From assembly GCF_900156685.1 (NCBI RefSeq), contig NZ_FTOJ01000002.1, positions 124,001 through 188,000 on the forward strand: a DNA stretch of 64,000 bases, read 5' to 3'. The translations under genes were made by a program, and so were the position numbers. How positions within the stretch are numbered: the first letter of the stretch is position 1; each line of letters begins with the position of its first letter. The notes under the pieces are model-generated. The model was given only the letters and a program-made list of their open reading frames with translations. It was not told the origin of the DNA and searched no databases. Source of the stretch: Chryseobacterium piscicola. GTDB taxonomy: Bacteria > Bacteroidota > Bacteroidia > Flavobacteriales > Weeksellaceae. Positions 33,955 to 43,090 of the stretch are shown here, piece by piece.

Positions 33955-36087
33955 ATGAAGAAGAAAATCCTGTCTTTACTGGTATTATCAGGGATTATGA
34001 AGGTTTATGCTCAGAAAAAAGATTCTTTAAACCAAAAAAATATCCAGGAAGTCGTTATTACCGGGCAATACATGCAGCAGTCTATTAATAAATCAATATA
34101 CAAAGTTGAGTTAATTGATGCTGAAATGATTAAAAATATGGCAGTGAGTACAGCTGCAGAAGTTCTTAATCAAAATCTAAATATTCAGATTGTTCCGGAT
34201 GCAGGGGATGGAAGCTCACAAGCCAATATCCTGGGCTTGGGGGGAGCTTATACTAAAATATTAGTTGATAATATTCCGGTTGTTACAGACAGGGGAAGCG
34301 GAAATCAAATGGATTTAAGTAAAATCAATGTTAATAATATTGAGCGTATTGAAGTGGTAAAAGGTGCTATGGGTGTAGAATATGGGAACAATGCTGTTAC
34401 GGGAGTCATCAATATTATCACAAAAAAAAGCTATACCAAGAAAGTTAATGTTAATATTTCACTTCAAGAAGAAACTGTTGGTAAAGACTATGATTGGTTC
34501 AAAAAAGGGAACGGTAGACATATTCAATCTTTAAATTTAGGGTATAAGATTAATGATAATTGGACGGTCACCGCAGACGTCAATCATAATGATTTCCAAG
34601 GTTATAAAGGGAAATACAATGGCTACAAATATTTCCAACCTTTAAATGATGGTAATCGTGGTTACGAATGGCTTCCAAAAGATCTTTTGACGACCAATGC
34701 CGCCATCAAATATTCTAACAATAATACTTCACTATTTTACAAAGTCAATTATTTAAGAGAAACTATTAATTTTCGGAATCAATTGGTGGAAGAATATCCT
34801 TTAACAGGCGGTAGCAGAACCTATGTTTCAGACGATACCGATTATTTTACAAACCGATGGATTCATCAGTTTAATATTCAGACAAAACTCGGAAGAATTC
34901 ATTATGTGGGAGATTTTTCTTATCAAACTCAAAAAAGAGAAAGCCAAAATTTCGAATATGATGTACCCAACAGAGCAGAAATTTTACGCGATAATAAACA
35001 AGCTTACTACGACTCTAAAGTATTGTACTCCAGAGGGATGTTCAGTAATTTCATAAACAGTGACAAGATTAATTTTCAGTTAGCATATGAGCTTGATCGT
35101 ACCAGTGGATTTGCCGCTGCATCCACCGTTCAGGGAATTGGCAATCGGGAAAATGTGAATAGGGCTATTTTCAGTTACGCCAACTTTATCTCTGCAGAAT
35201 GGAAAGTTTCGCAAGATTTCTCATTAAGACCAGGCTATAGATTAAGTATAAGTGACAGATTCCATTCGCAAAATAATTATTCATTAACGGCAAGATACAG
35301 CACCTCATCTAAGTCAGATTTACGTGCCGTTTTTGGATCTTCCAACAGATTTCCAACTTATGAAGAGCTTTATACCAACGTAGTAGACATCAATCATAAT
35401 ATTACAGGAAACCAAAATTTAAAACCCGAAACAGGATATTCGGCAGGGTTTTTCTGGGACTATAAGACAAGCAATGCAAGTGCGTGGAAGTTTGATATAG
35501 GCCTATCTGCAATGTATTTGGACGTAATAGATCGTATAGAAAACGTTTTAGTAAGCAGAAGCCCACTTGTTTCTACTTATTTAAACATCAATAAATACAA
35601 TTCTTTACTTTTTGGAGGTATTTTTTCTGCTAAAAAAGATAATTTCTATCTCAAGGCAGGTATTTCTATGATGGGAGTTTCTCAAGAGCTAATTTCTGAA
35701 AATGTGATCTCTCCAGATGATTATAATTTTTATACCGAAGCCAACTTAGCTTTAAATTACACACTGCGTTCTTCCAAAACTTTGTTCGCGATTTATTATA
35801 AATATACAGGTGAAAGAAAGCAATTTGTACAAGAATCTACAACAGATATTTTGGCAAGACCTAAGTTCACCTTGGGTGAAGTTGGAAGTTTCAATATCAT
35901 GAATTTCACTGTATCTCAACCGTTTTTAAACAATCATTTTGAATTGGCTGCGGGTGTGAAAAATATTTTTGATGTAAGCTCCGTAAGAAACTCTATACAA
36001 AGTGGAGACACTCACAATCCGGCAAATTTTAATCAGAATCTTTTCTACGGCAGAAGTTATTTTGCCAGACTAAATTATAACTTTTAA
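33955..36087 (+). CDS. TonB-dependent outer-membrane receptor, probably for haem (HmuR-like)
   Basis: This 710-residue receptor has a signal peptide (to about VYAQ, residue 20), a TonB-box-like QEVVITGQ and a plug domain (about 35-150, ending IERIEVVKGAMGVEYGNNAVTGVINIITKK). A 22-strand barrel follows, with the FRAP/NPNL-like region as RDFPTYEELYT-like SNRFPTYEELY and NLKPETG. The ATG at 33955 is chosen; an upstream TTG would overlap the -7 box. The next gene starts 4 bp after the stop and encodes an HmuY-like lipoprotein. With hmuTUV downstream, this makes haem the likely ligand. Confidence 0.88.
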   Translation: MKKKILSLLVLSGIMKVYAQKKDSLNQKNIQEVVITGQYMQQSINKSIYKVELIDAEMIKNMAVSTAAEVLNQNLNIQIVPDAGDGSSQANILGLGGAYTKILVDNIPVVTDRGSGNQMDLSKINVNNIERIEVVKGAMGVEYGNNAVTGVINIITKKSYTKKVNVNISLQEETVGKDYDWFKKGNGRHIQSLNLGYKINDNWTVTADVNHNDFQGYKGKYNGYKYFQPLNDGNRGYEWLPKDLLTTNAAIKYSNNNTSLFYKVNYLRETINFRNQLVEEYPLTGGSRTYVSDDTDYFTNRWIHQFNIQTKLGRIHYVGDFSYQTQKRESQNFEYDVPNRAEILRDNKQAYYDSKVLYSRGMFSNFINSDKINFQLAYELDRTSGFAAASTVQGIGNRENVNRAIFSYANFISAEWKVSQDFSLRPGYRLSISDRFHSQNNYSLTARYSTSSKSDLRAVFGSSNRFPTYEELYTNVVDINHNITGNQNLKPETGYSAGFFWDYKTSNASAWKFDIGLSAMYLDVIDRIENVLVSRSPLVSTYLNINKYNSLLFGGIFSAKKDNFYLKAGISMMGVSQELISENVISPDDYNFYTEANLALNYTLRSSKTLFAIYYKYTGERKQFVQESTTDILARPKFTLGEVGSFNIMNFTVSQPFLNNHFELAAGVKNIFDVSSVRNSIQSGDTHNPANFNQNLFYGRSYFARLNYNF

Positions 36088-36091
36088 AATC

Positions 36092-37204
36092 TTGAAAATG
36101 AAAAAAATACTCACGGGATTACTCTTGGGAACTGTATTGTTGTCTCAATCTTGTATTAACGATAACGAAGATGCTATTGCAGTGGCTCCTATAGACGGCG
36201 CTTTGGTAGATATAAGTGTAGGAGGAGGTGCGCAACCCAATCAGGTTTGGTTTGATTTAAGTGAAAATGAAAGAGTGGTAACAAAAAGAACAGATTGGGA
36301 TCTGGCTTTCTACTCGGGAAGCTCATTTAAGGTAATTCTAAACTCATCAATTATGATGGCTGCTGCAAAAATTCCTAATGCAACCAATATTGATGACGTT
36401 ACCGCAGGAAGTGTTGCTTCTTTGCAGCCTCAGGTTCAGGTAGCTAATTTTAATCCTTATAATGAGATTTATATTGATGATGTGAAAGGTAATTTTCCGT
36501 CAGGATATACTGCAATAGAGGAAGTGAAAGCGGAAGAAGCCGAAAACGGAATTTATCTTGTCAACATGGGAAAAGATATTTACAAAGGTTCTGTACCTGT
36601 AGGTTCTATCATAACCAGTGGAGATGCCAGAGGTTGGATGAAAATTCAGGTGGTGAGAACTTCTACTGGTTATAAAGTGAAGTATGCCGAACTTGATGCT
36701 ACTTCTCACAAAGTATTGGCAGTAAATAAAAACTTAACCTACAACTACAGTTTTGTAAGTCTTAAAAATAACAAAGAAGTTCTTATTCAACCTGAAAAAA
36801 AGAGATGGGATTTGTGTTTCACTGTGTTTACCAACACAATTGTAGGAGCAGGAAGCTATGTGTATGGAGATTTTGTTACCCACAACAATATTGGCGGAGT
36901 AGGTGCCTATGAAGTTATTCTTACCGGTTCGGCATCCGGAATAGAGGCTTACAACAATTTTAAAACTTCAGATATAGATCAGTCTAAATTTATCTTCAAT
37001 GATCATAGAATAATCGGCTCTAACTGGAGGAATCCTGTTGGAGTAAATGGTCTGGAAGTGTATGGCGACCGTTTTTATGTTATTAAAGATTCAGAAGGAT
37101 ATTATTTTAAACTAAGATTTACAAGACTTACAAAAATAACAACAGATCAATTGGGTATAGCGGGCGAAAGAGGATATCCTTCGTTTGAATTTAAGCCATT
37201 ATAA
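36092..37204 (+). CDS. HmuY-like haem-binding lipoprotein with duplicated domain
   Basis: This 370-residue lipoprotein (LLSQSC, Cys21) follows the receptor gene by 4 bp. Two HmuY-type segments are visible: QVWFDLSENERVVTKRTDWDLAFYSG (about 52-77) and VLIQPEKKRWDLCFTVFT (about 230-247). Each has the WD(L)xF core of the HmuY fold. Classical HmuY of Porphyromonas gingivalis (about 216 residues) has a single domain and takes haem from host proteins using two His. Here candidate His residues lie in TSHKV, VTHNN and NDHRI. Presumed role: surface haemophore feeding the receptor. Confidence 0.8.
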   Translation: MKMKKILTGLLLGTVLLSQSCINDNEDAIAVAPIDGALVDISVGGGAQPNQVWFDLSENERVVTKRTDWDLAFYSGSSFKVILNSSIMMAAAKIPNATNIDDVTAGSVASLQPQVQVANFNPYNEIYIDDVKGNFPSGYTAIEEVKAEEAENGIYLVNMGKDIYKGSVPVGSIITSGDARGWMKIQVVRTSTGYKVKYAELDATSHKVLAVNKNLTYNYSFVSLKNNKEVLIQPEKKRWDLCFTVFTNTIVGAGSYVYGDFVTHNNIGGVGAYEVILTGSASGIEAYNNFKTSDIDQSKFIFNDHRIIGSNWRNPVGVNGLEVYGDRFYVIKDSEGYYFKLRFTRLTKITTDQLGIAGERGYPSFEFKPL

Positions 37205-37352
37205 TTGCTCAATTATCAAACCGAACTATTGGTTTTATGATTAGGAAATAACTTGAATTGACTCCTAAAGTTTCCAAATCTTAAATTTTTGGTTTTTTTC
37301 CAGATAAAAGAATATCAAAGAATATAATAATTAATCAAATAAAATTTAAACA

Positions 37353-38231
37353 ATGAAAAAATTCATTATCACCATTTCTATGTTTCTTGCAGTTTATTCA
37401 TGTAAAAAAGAAAACACAAAAGCTACAGAAAATAATCCGGAAGCTACTTCTGAAGCTCCGAAAACCAACAACAAAATCGTTACCTTAAACGGTGGAATCA
37501 CCGAAATCGTTGCCGCTTTAGGTCACGAAAAAGAAATTGTGGGCACAGATGTTACCAGCACCTATCCCGCATCTTTGAAAGCTACTGCTAAAGATCTAGG
37601 TCATGTGAGATCAATTACGATTGAACCGATTATGGCAGTTTCACCCAATTTAATTTTAGCTTCAGATAAAGACATTAACCCAGATTTGATGGGGAAAATC
37701 AAATCTTCAGGTAGTAAAGCTGTAACATTTAATCAAGAATATTCTGTGGAGGGAACCAAAAAATTGATTGCTGACGTTGCAAAAACTATCGGAAGTTCAG
37801 ATTATCAGAAGCTGAATGATAAAATAGATTCAGATTTAAAACAAATTCTGCCTATCCCCAAAAAACCAAAAGTATTGTTCATCTACGCAAGAGGAAATGT
37901 ACTGATGGTTTCGGGTAAAAACACACCAATGGCAGCATTAATTGTACTTGCGGGCGGAGAAAATGCAGTTAACGATTTCGAAGATTTCAAACCTCTTACT
38001 CCGGAAGCTGTTGTAAAAGCCAATCCAGATGTATTATTCTTGTTTTCTAGCGGATTACAAAGTTCTGGAGGATTGAAGGGTGTTTTGCAAATGCCTGGCG
38101 TTTCTCAAACCAATGCCGGTAAAAACAAAAAAATTATCGCAATGGATGGAGGCTTAGTTTCAGGTTTCGGACCAAGAGTAGGAGAGGCTGCAGTTTCATT
38201 AAACAAACTTTTAATTGAAAACGCAAAGTAA
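37353..38231 (+). CDS. hmuT: Haem ABC transporter substrate-binding lipoprotein (HmuT-like)
   Basis: This 292-residue protein is a lipoprotein (lipobox VYSC, Cys17) followed by a linker rich in Ala, Thr and Asn and then a class III periplasmic-binding fold. IVTLNGGITEIVAALGHEKEIVGTDVTSTYP is the HmuT/BtuF start, LFIYARGNVLMVSGKNTPMAALI is typical of haemin-binding members, and GGLVSGFGPRVGEAAV ends it. It should carry haem across the periplasm to HmuU. It lies 148 bp after the HmuY-like gene and overlaps hmuU by 17 bp. Confidence 0.9.
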   Translation: MKKFIITISMFLAVYSCKKENTKATENNPEATSEAPKTNNKIVTLNGGITEIVAALGHEKEIVGTDVTSTYPASLKATAKDLGHVRSITIEPIMAVSPNLILASDKDINPDLMGKIKSSGSKAVTFNQEYSVEGTKKLIADVAKTIGSSDYQKLNDKIDSDLKQILPIPKKPKVLFIYARGNVLMVSGKNTPMAALIVLAGGENAVNDFEDFKPLTPEAVVKANPDVLFLFSSGLQSSGGLKGVLQMPGVSQTNAGKNKKIIAMDGGLVSGFGPRVGEAAVSLNKLLIENAK

Positions 38232-39255
38232 ATTATATTTTTATATAATAGTAACAACCTTACTGCTTGTCTTTATAGCAGTAGGTTCTCTTAGCATTGG
38301 CGTGTACGATTTTGAAGGAAAATCTGCCTTTGAAATTTTATTAAAAATAATAAAAGGCGATTCACACTTATCACTAAGCCACAAATATGTGGTTTGGGAT
38401 GTGCGAGCATCAAGAATTGTAATGGCAATTTTAATAGGAAGTCTTTTGGCGGTTTCTGGTACAGCTTTACAGGGTTTGTTTAAAAATCCTTTGGCAACTG
38501 GCGAAGCAATTGGTTTAACTTCGGGAGCGACTTTGCTTGCAGCTATTGCAATTGTTTTGGGAGGGTATTTCAAAAGGTATCTTCCAGAAATAATTCAGTT
38601 TTCTCTCACAGGAATTTCTGCATTCTTCGGAGCTTTAGCAGCAATGTTGTTGGTCTATAGAATATCCACCAATGCAGGAAAAACCAATGTTGTGATGATG
38701 CTTTTGAGTGGTGTAGCTATTACTTCCATCGGATTTTCAATTACAGGATTTCTTATTTATATTTCTAAAGATGAGCAGCTTAGAGATCTTTCTTTCTGGA
38801 ATATGGGAAGTCTCGCTGGAGCTACGTGGATGAAAAATTTGATTCTTGCAATTGTTCTTACTACTTCCTATAGCATTTTACTTCCTCAAGGTAAGGCGTT
38901 AAACGCCATGTTGTTGGGTGAAAAAGATGCACAGCATTTGGGAATTAATGTTCAAAAATTAAAAAAGAAAATCATCATCATTACCTCTTTAATGATTGGA
39001 ACTTGCGTTGCTTTTTCAGGTACAATAGGCTTTGTAGGTCTCATTGTGCCATATATTCTAAGGCTTTTGTTTAATTCAAATTATACTTTCATTTTACCGC
39101 TATCTGCCGTTTTGGGAAGTATTTTATTGCTTATTGCAGACACCATCAGCCGAAGTATTGTTGCGCCGTCAGAATTACCAATTGGTATTTTAACCTCATT
39201 AATTGGAGGTCCTATTTTTATTGCAATTTTGATGAATTTTAAAAAATCGATATAA
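38215..39255 (+). CDS. hmuU: Haem ABC transporter permease (FecCD family, HmuU-like)
   Basis: This 346-residue permease has about ten TM helices. FecCD landmarks are VWDVRASRIVMAILIGSLLAVSGTALQGLFKNPLATGEAIGL, ALNAMLLGEKDAQHLGINV and GFVGLIVPYILRL. The start is a TTG at 38215 inside the end of hmuT, because no ATG occurs in frame before the first conserved helix. Overlap with hmuT (17 bp) and with hmuV (1 bp) indicates tight translational coupling. Confidence 0.92.
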   Translation: MKTQSKLYFYIIVTTLLLVFIAVGSLSIGVYDFEGKSAFEILLKIIKGDSHLSLSHKYVVWDVRASRIVMAILIGSLLAVSGTALQGLFKNPLATGEAIGLTSGATLLAAIAIVLGGYFKRYLPEIIQFSLTGISAFFGALAAMLLVYRISTNAGKTNVVMMLLSGVAITSIGFSITGFLIYISKDEQLRDLSFWNMGSLAGATWMKNLILAIVLTTSYSILLPQGKALNAMLLGEKDAQHLGINVQKLKKKIIIITSLMIGTCVAFSGTIGFVGLIVPYILRLLFNSNYTFILPLSAVLGSILLLIADTISRSIVAPSELPIGILTSLIGGPIFIAILMNFKKSI

Positions 39256-40025
39256 TGATTAAAGCACAGAAAATCAATTATAAACATAAAGAATTTCATA
39301 TTCTGAATAATGTGGATGTGTCTTTAGACTTTGGTGTCTTTTTAGCCATATTGGGACCAAACGGTGCCGGAAAATCTAGCCTTCTCAGTGTTTTGGCAAA
39401 TGAAGTGAATTGCAAACAGAAAATTTTATTTAAAGATAAAGATATTAGCAACTGGGAAATTACCGAGCTTTCAAAACACAAAGCTAAATTCTCTCAGCAC
39501 AATTCAAATGATATTCCTTTGCAGGTAAAAGATGTTGTAATGATGGGTCGCTATCCTTATTTTGATGCCCAGCCCAAAGAGGAAGATCTAAAGACAATAG
39601 ATGAAATGATGCATCAAACAGATGTTTATCATCTAAGAGAAAGACAATACAATACTTTGTCGGGTGGTGAGAAACAACGCGTACACTTGTCAAGAGTGTT
39701 GGCACAATTACAAAATAATATCCCTCAAAAGCTTCTTTTTTTGGATGAACCTTTGAATAATCTGGATGTAAAATACCAATACAAAGCTTTAGAAATCATT
39801 AAAAAATTTACAACTAAAGAAAATTCTGCGGTGGTTGTTCTTCATGATCTCAATTTGGCGGCTCAGCATGCTGATAAGATTTTGTTAATGAAATCGGGAA
39901 AAGTAGCTGCCTATGGAACTCCAAGAGAGGTTTTTACAGCAGAAAATATAAGTGTAACGTATAATTTCCCTTGTACAATTTGCAATCATCCAATCACAAA
40001 TAACCCAATGATTATTTTTGGGTAA
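39255..40025 (+). CDS. hmuV: Haem ABC transporter ATP-binding protein (HmuV-like)
   Basis: This 256-residue ATPase has Walker A GPNGAGKS (34-41), signature LSGGEKQRVHLSRVLAQL, Walker B LLFLDEPLNNLD and the H-loop VVVLHDLNLAAQHAD. The C-terminal end carries CTICNHPITNNPMIIFG, with a CxxC close to the terminus, typical of HmuV. It completes the hmuTUV transporter. No clear terminator follows; nearly 500 bp of non-coding DNA separates it from the hemS-like gene. Confidence 0.92.
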   Translation: MIKAQKINYKHKEFHILNNVDVSLDFGVFLAILGPNGAGKSSLLSVLANEVNCKQKILFKDKDISNWEITELSKHKAKFSQHNSNDIPLQVKDVVMMGRYPYFDAQPKEEDLKTIDEMMHQTDVYHLRERQYNTLSGGEKQRVHLSRVLAQLQNNIPQKLLFLDEPLNNLDVKYQYKALEIIKKFTTKENSAVVVLHDLNLAAQHADKILLMKSGKVAAYGTPREVFTAENISVTYNFPCTICNHPITNNPMIIFG

Positions 40026-40518
40026 GATGGTAGAAAAAGCCTTCTGCGTTTAGCCCAAAACATACAATATAGAGGAAGTGATATTTCAGAACTCTTGTAC
40101 AAGGAAACCCAAAGATTAAATCAAAAAAAAGTAACAAAAAGGAGAAAATTTGTTTCCTATAAAGAAACGAAAGTGCCTTTGTTTAGATAAATTTTGATAT
40201 AATATTTACGATTTACACAGTCTGTTTCTGCAACTAATATCTTGAATATTTAAATGAAATTCGTCCGTATGTAAAAGCCAACGAAACCTTTTTTTACTGT
40301 AGGATAAAGCTGTTTAAAGGAAAATTTGTGTCTCTCTTTATAATGTATAAATACTTCAACTCCTATGAAATGGAAGAAGGAGCCTCTTCAACTCAACTCA
40401 TTTTAGAATAATATAAATTTTAAAAAAGAGTAAGTATAAAGTAAAGCTGCAAACAAATTCGTCACATGATTATACAAGATTTAAAAAACAATAAATAACC
40501 CAATAAATAAACAAATAA
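40026..40518. other. Intergenic region, 493 bp
   Basis: A start-less open frame of 57 codons (40238-40411) is unrecognised and may be chance or a gene remnant. TTTAGAATA at 40402-40410, about 110 bp before the hemS-like gene, repeats nine bases of the operator found at the receptor promoter, but the second half-site is poor. No terminator for hmuV is evident. Confidence 0.4.
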
Positions 40519-41559
40519 ATGAATCAATCAATGAACATTTTAGTCAACGAATTAAAAGAAAAATGGGAAGCTCTGAAAGCTGAAAACCCACATTTAAGAA
40601 TAAGAAATGCCGCAGATCAACTAGGAGTTAGTGAAGCTGAATTATTAGCAACATACCTAGGAGAAGGCGTTACGATTTTAAAACCCGAATTTCAAAATAT
40701 TTTAACAGACGTTGAGCAGTTAGGAAAAGTAATGGCACTGACTAGAAATGAAGAGTGCGTTCACGAGAGAAAGGGAACTTACCTAAACGGAGATTTCAGC
40801 AGTCCCCACGCACAGCTTTTCGTAGGAGAAGAAATAGATTTAAGAATCTTTCAAAATCACTGGAAATTTGCTTTCGGAGTTGTAGAAGGCAACAGGAAAA
40901 GTCTTCAGTTTTTCGCGAAAAACGGTTCGGCATTGCACAAAATTTATTTAACGGAAGACAGCAACGAAGCTTTATTTGATACTATTATTGAGAAATTTAA
41001 AGCTGAAGACCAAAATCAGATTTTAGAATTTGAAAACATAGCTCAAAAACCAGAAGAAAAAGCAGATGCCGAAATTGATGTTGAAGGTTTCCAGAAAGCA
41101 TGGGTAGAATTGAAAGATACCCACGATTTCTTTATGATGACCAGAAAATTCGGTGTTTCAAGAACGCAGGCTTTGAGATTGGCTCCAGAAGGTTTTGCAA
41201 AAAAAATAGATTCTTCTAAAGTGATAAACATTCTTGAAGATGCTTCTGAAAAAAAATTACCAATAATGATTTTTGTTGGTAACATAGGAATTATACAAAT
41301 CCACACAGGCGAAGTGAAGAAGACAATGTGGCACCAGCAATGGTTCAACGTTATGGATCCTGATTTCAATTTACATTTAGACGTAACAAAAATAGCTGAA
41401 ACATGGATCGTGAAAAAACCAACTGAAGATGGCGAAGTTACCGCGATTGAAGTATTCAACAAAGAAGGAGATTTTATTGTGCAGTTCTTTGGAAAAAGAA
41501 AGCCGGGAATCCCCGAACTACAGGAGTGGAAAGATCTTGTAGCTAGTTTAGAAGACTAA
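40519..41559 (+). CDS. hemS: HemS/ChuS-like haem-handling protein
   Basis: This 346-residue cytoplasmic protein consists of two HemS/ChuX-type halves. The first is LRIRNAADQLGVSEAELLATYLGEGV to ECVHERKGTY, the second starts DTHDFFMMTRKFGVSRTQALRLAPEGFAKKI. Relatives bind haem entering through HmuTUV and store, deliver or break it down, releasing iron. Length matches HemS (about 345). A second ATG four codons in is equally usable. A strong terminator lies 21 bp after the stop. Together with the upstream genes it completes a haem-use pathway. Confidence 0.9.
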   Translation: MNQSMNILVNELKEKWEALKAENPHLRIRNAADQLGVSEAELLATYLGEGVTILKPEFQNILTDVEQLGKVMALTRNEECVHERKGTYLNGDFSSPHAQLFVGEEIDLRIFQNHWKFAFGVVEGNRKSLQFFAKNGSALHKIYLTEDSNEALFDTIIEKFKAEDQNQILEFENIAQKPEEKADAEIDVEGFQKAWVELKDTHDFFMMTRKFGVSRTQALRLAPEGFAKKIDSSKVINILEDASEKKLPIMIFVGNIGIIQIHTGEVKKTMWHQQWFNVMDPDFNLHLDVTKIAETWIVKKPTEDGEVTAIEVFNKEGDFIVQFFGKRKPGIPELQEWKDLVASLED

Positions 41560-42174
41560 AAAAAGTAAAATTTTTATAAGACCGTTTTGTTTTTATTTCA
41601 AGACGGTTTTTTTATTAAGCACAAATCATACAAATATTTTAATGCTTGTCTGCAATCTGTCATTAGTGAAAATATTTTGTACGCAGCCTGCCAAACTATC
41701 TTTTCTATCTTGAAAACCAGCGAGACTAAAAATTTTTTATTGGCAAGTGCATTAAATTTAGCATAATTATAGAATTGAGAATATTTAATATATATTATCA
41801 AAGACCAGTCGAATTTTATTTTAATTCAGATTATCATTTGTGATTTTTGTGAAAATTATTACTCATATTTGAAGCTTTAAAGCAATATTCAAGCATAGTA
41901 AAGATAAATTTTTGCCCTGCTTAACAATATTTTTAAACGATAAAACTATATTTTTATGTTGGTGCAAAATATTCTTACATTGTTGCAGGATATTGCTGCT
42001 TTCCAAAAGAATATTCTAGCATCTTAACGTAATGTTAGCGTAGATTCAGAATTATATAGTAAGAGCCTATATAAATTTGATGATATGTAAACATTCTTTA
42101 AACTGAAAAAAAATAAGATATCTTTTTGTAATGATCAAAAAATATAATAAATTAAAATTTTTAAATTAATAATA
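41560..42174. other. Intergenic region, 615 bp
   Basis: It holds the hemS terminator (41581-41613) and, 95 bp before chaN, a -7 box TAAATTTG at 42072-42079. Between them a perfect palindrome AGAATATTCT occurs at 42008-42017. No gene was recognised; the minus-strand frame at 41598-41801 covers the terminator and looks random. Confidence 0.45.
41581..41613 (+). terminator. Terminator of the hemS-like gene
   Basis: ACCGTTTTG pairs with CAAGACGGT (one G-T pair) around a 9-base loop, followed by seven T. Confidence 0.85.
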
Positions 42175-43047
42175 ATGAAAAATACTTTATTCATCATGCT
42201 TTTACTGGGTTTTTTACCAATAAAAGCGCAAAACTTCAAACCTTATCAATTTTATGATAAAAAAGGAAAAGAAATAAAAACTGAAAGATTGGTAAAAGAA
42301 TTAGCTGATTACGACGTCGTATTCTTTGGCGAAAATCACAACAATTCTATCAACCATTGGCTGCAGCTCAAAATTACCGAAGCATTATTTGAAAAGAAAA
42401 ACGGACAGCTAATTTTAGGAGCCGAAATGTTTGAAAGAGACAATCAATCTCAGCTAAATGATTATTTGAGCGGAAAATTTGATGCTAAAACGCTGAAAGA
42501 CTCTGCAAGATTATGGAACAATTACGCTACAGATTACAAACCCCTGGTTGATTTTGCAAAAGATAAAAAACTCCAATTCATCGCCACCAATGTTCCAAGA
42601 AAATATGCTTCGCAAACATCAAAAGAAGGTCTTGAATCTTTAAATAAATTATCTACCGAAGAAAAAAAATTCATTGCACAATTGCCAATTAAAGTAAGTC
42701 TTCAAACTCCGGGATATCCAGAAATGAAAACCATGATGGGCGACCATGCAGACGAAATGAAGGTGATGAATTTTATCTCTGCACAAGCCACTAAAGACGC
42801 TACTATGGCAGAGTCTATAATAGAAAATTTTCAGGCCGGAAAAACCTTCATCCACTACAACGGAAATTTCCACAGTAAAGAATTTGGGGGGATTTATTGG
42901 TACATCAAACAGAAAAATCCAAACCTGAAAATGGCTGTCATCTCCGTATTCGAATCAGAAGACTCTGAGTTGAAAATACCTCAGAAAGACTACGTTCCCA
43001 CAGATTTTAACCTGATTATTCCAGAGGATATGACGAAAACATATTAA
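42175..43047 (+). CDS. ChaN-family haem-binding protein (DUF399)
   Basis: This 290-residue exported protein (signal peptide to about IKAQ, residue 19) has the ChaN pattern: DYDVVFFGENHNNSINHWLQL, GAEMFERDNQSQLNDYLSGKF and the C-terminal FIHYNGNFHSKEFGGIYWYI. ChaN of Campylobacter is an iron-regulated lipoprotein that binds cofacial haems. Members are common next to haem transporters. Here the signal has no lipobox Cys, so the protein may be soluble in the periplasm. The next gene begins 43 bp downstream, consistent with one operon. Confidence 0.87.
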   Translation: MKNTLFIMLLLGFLPIKAQNFKPYQFYDKKGKEIKTERLVKELADYDVVFFGENHNNSINHWLQLKITEALFEKKNGQLILGAEMFERDNQSQLNDYLSGKFDAKTLKDSARLWNNYATDYKPLVDFAKDKKLQFIATNVPRKYASQTSKEGLESLNKLSTEEKKFIAQLPIKVSLQTPGYPEMKTMMGDHADEMKVMNFISAQATKDATMAESIIENFQAGKTFIHYNGNFHSKEFGGIYWYIKQKNPNLKMAVISVFESEDSELKIPQKDYVPTDFNLIIPEDMTKTY

Positions 43048-43090
43048 CCTGAGTTTGGATTGTTAAATTATTAGAAAAGATCAATAAAAA

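Noticed and set aside
40238..40411. Plus-strand open frame of 57 codons between hmuV and the hemS-like gene
   Set aside because: It lacks an ATG near its beginning and any family match; kept only as a remark in the intergenic entry.
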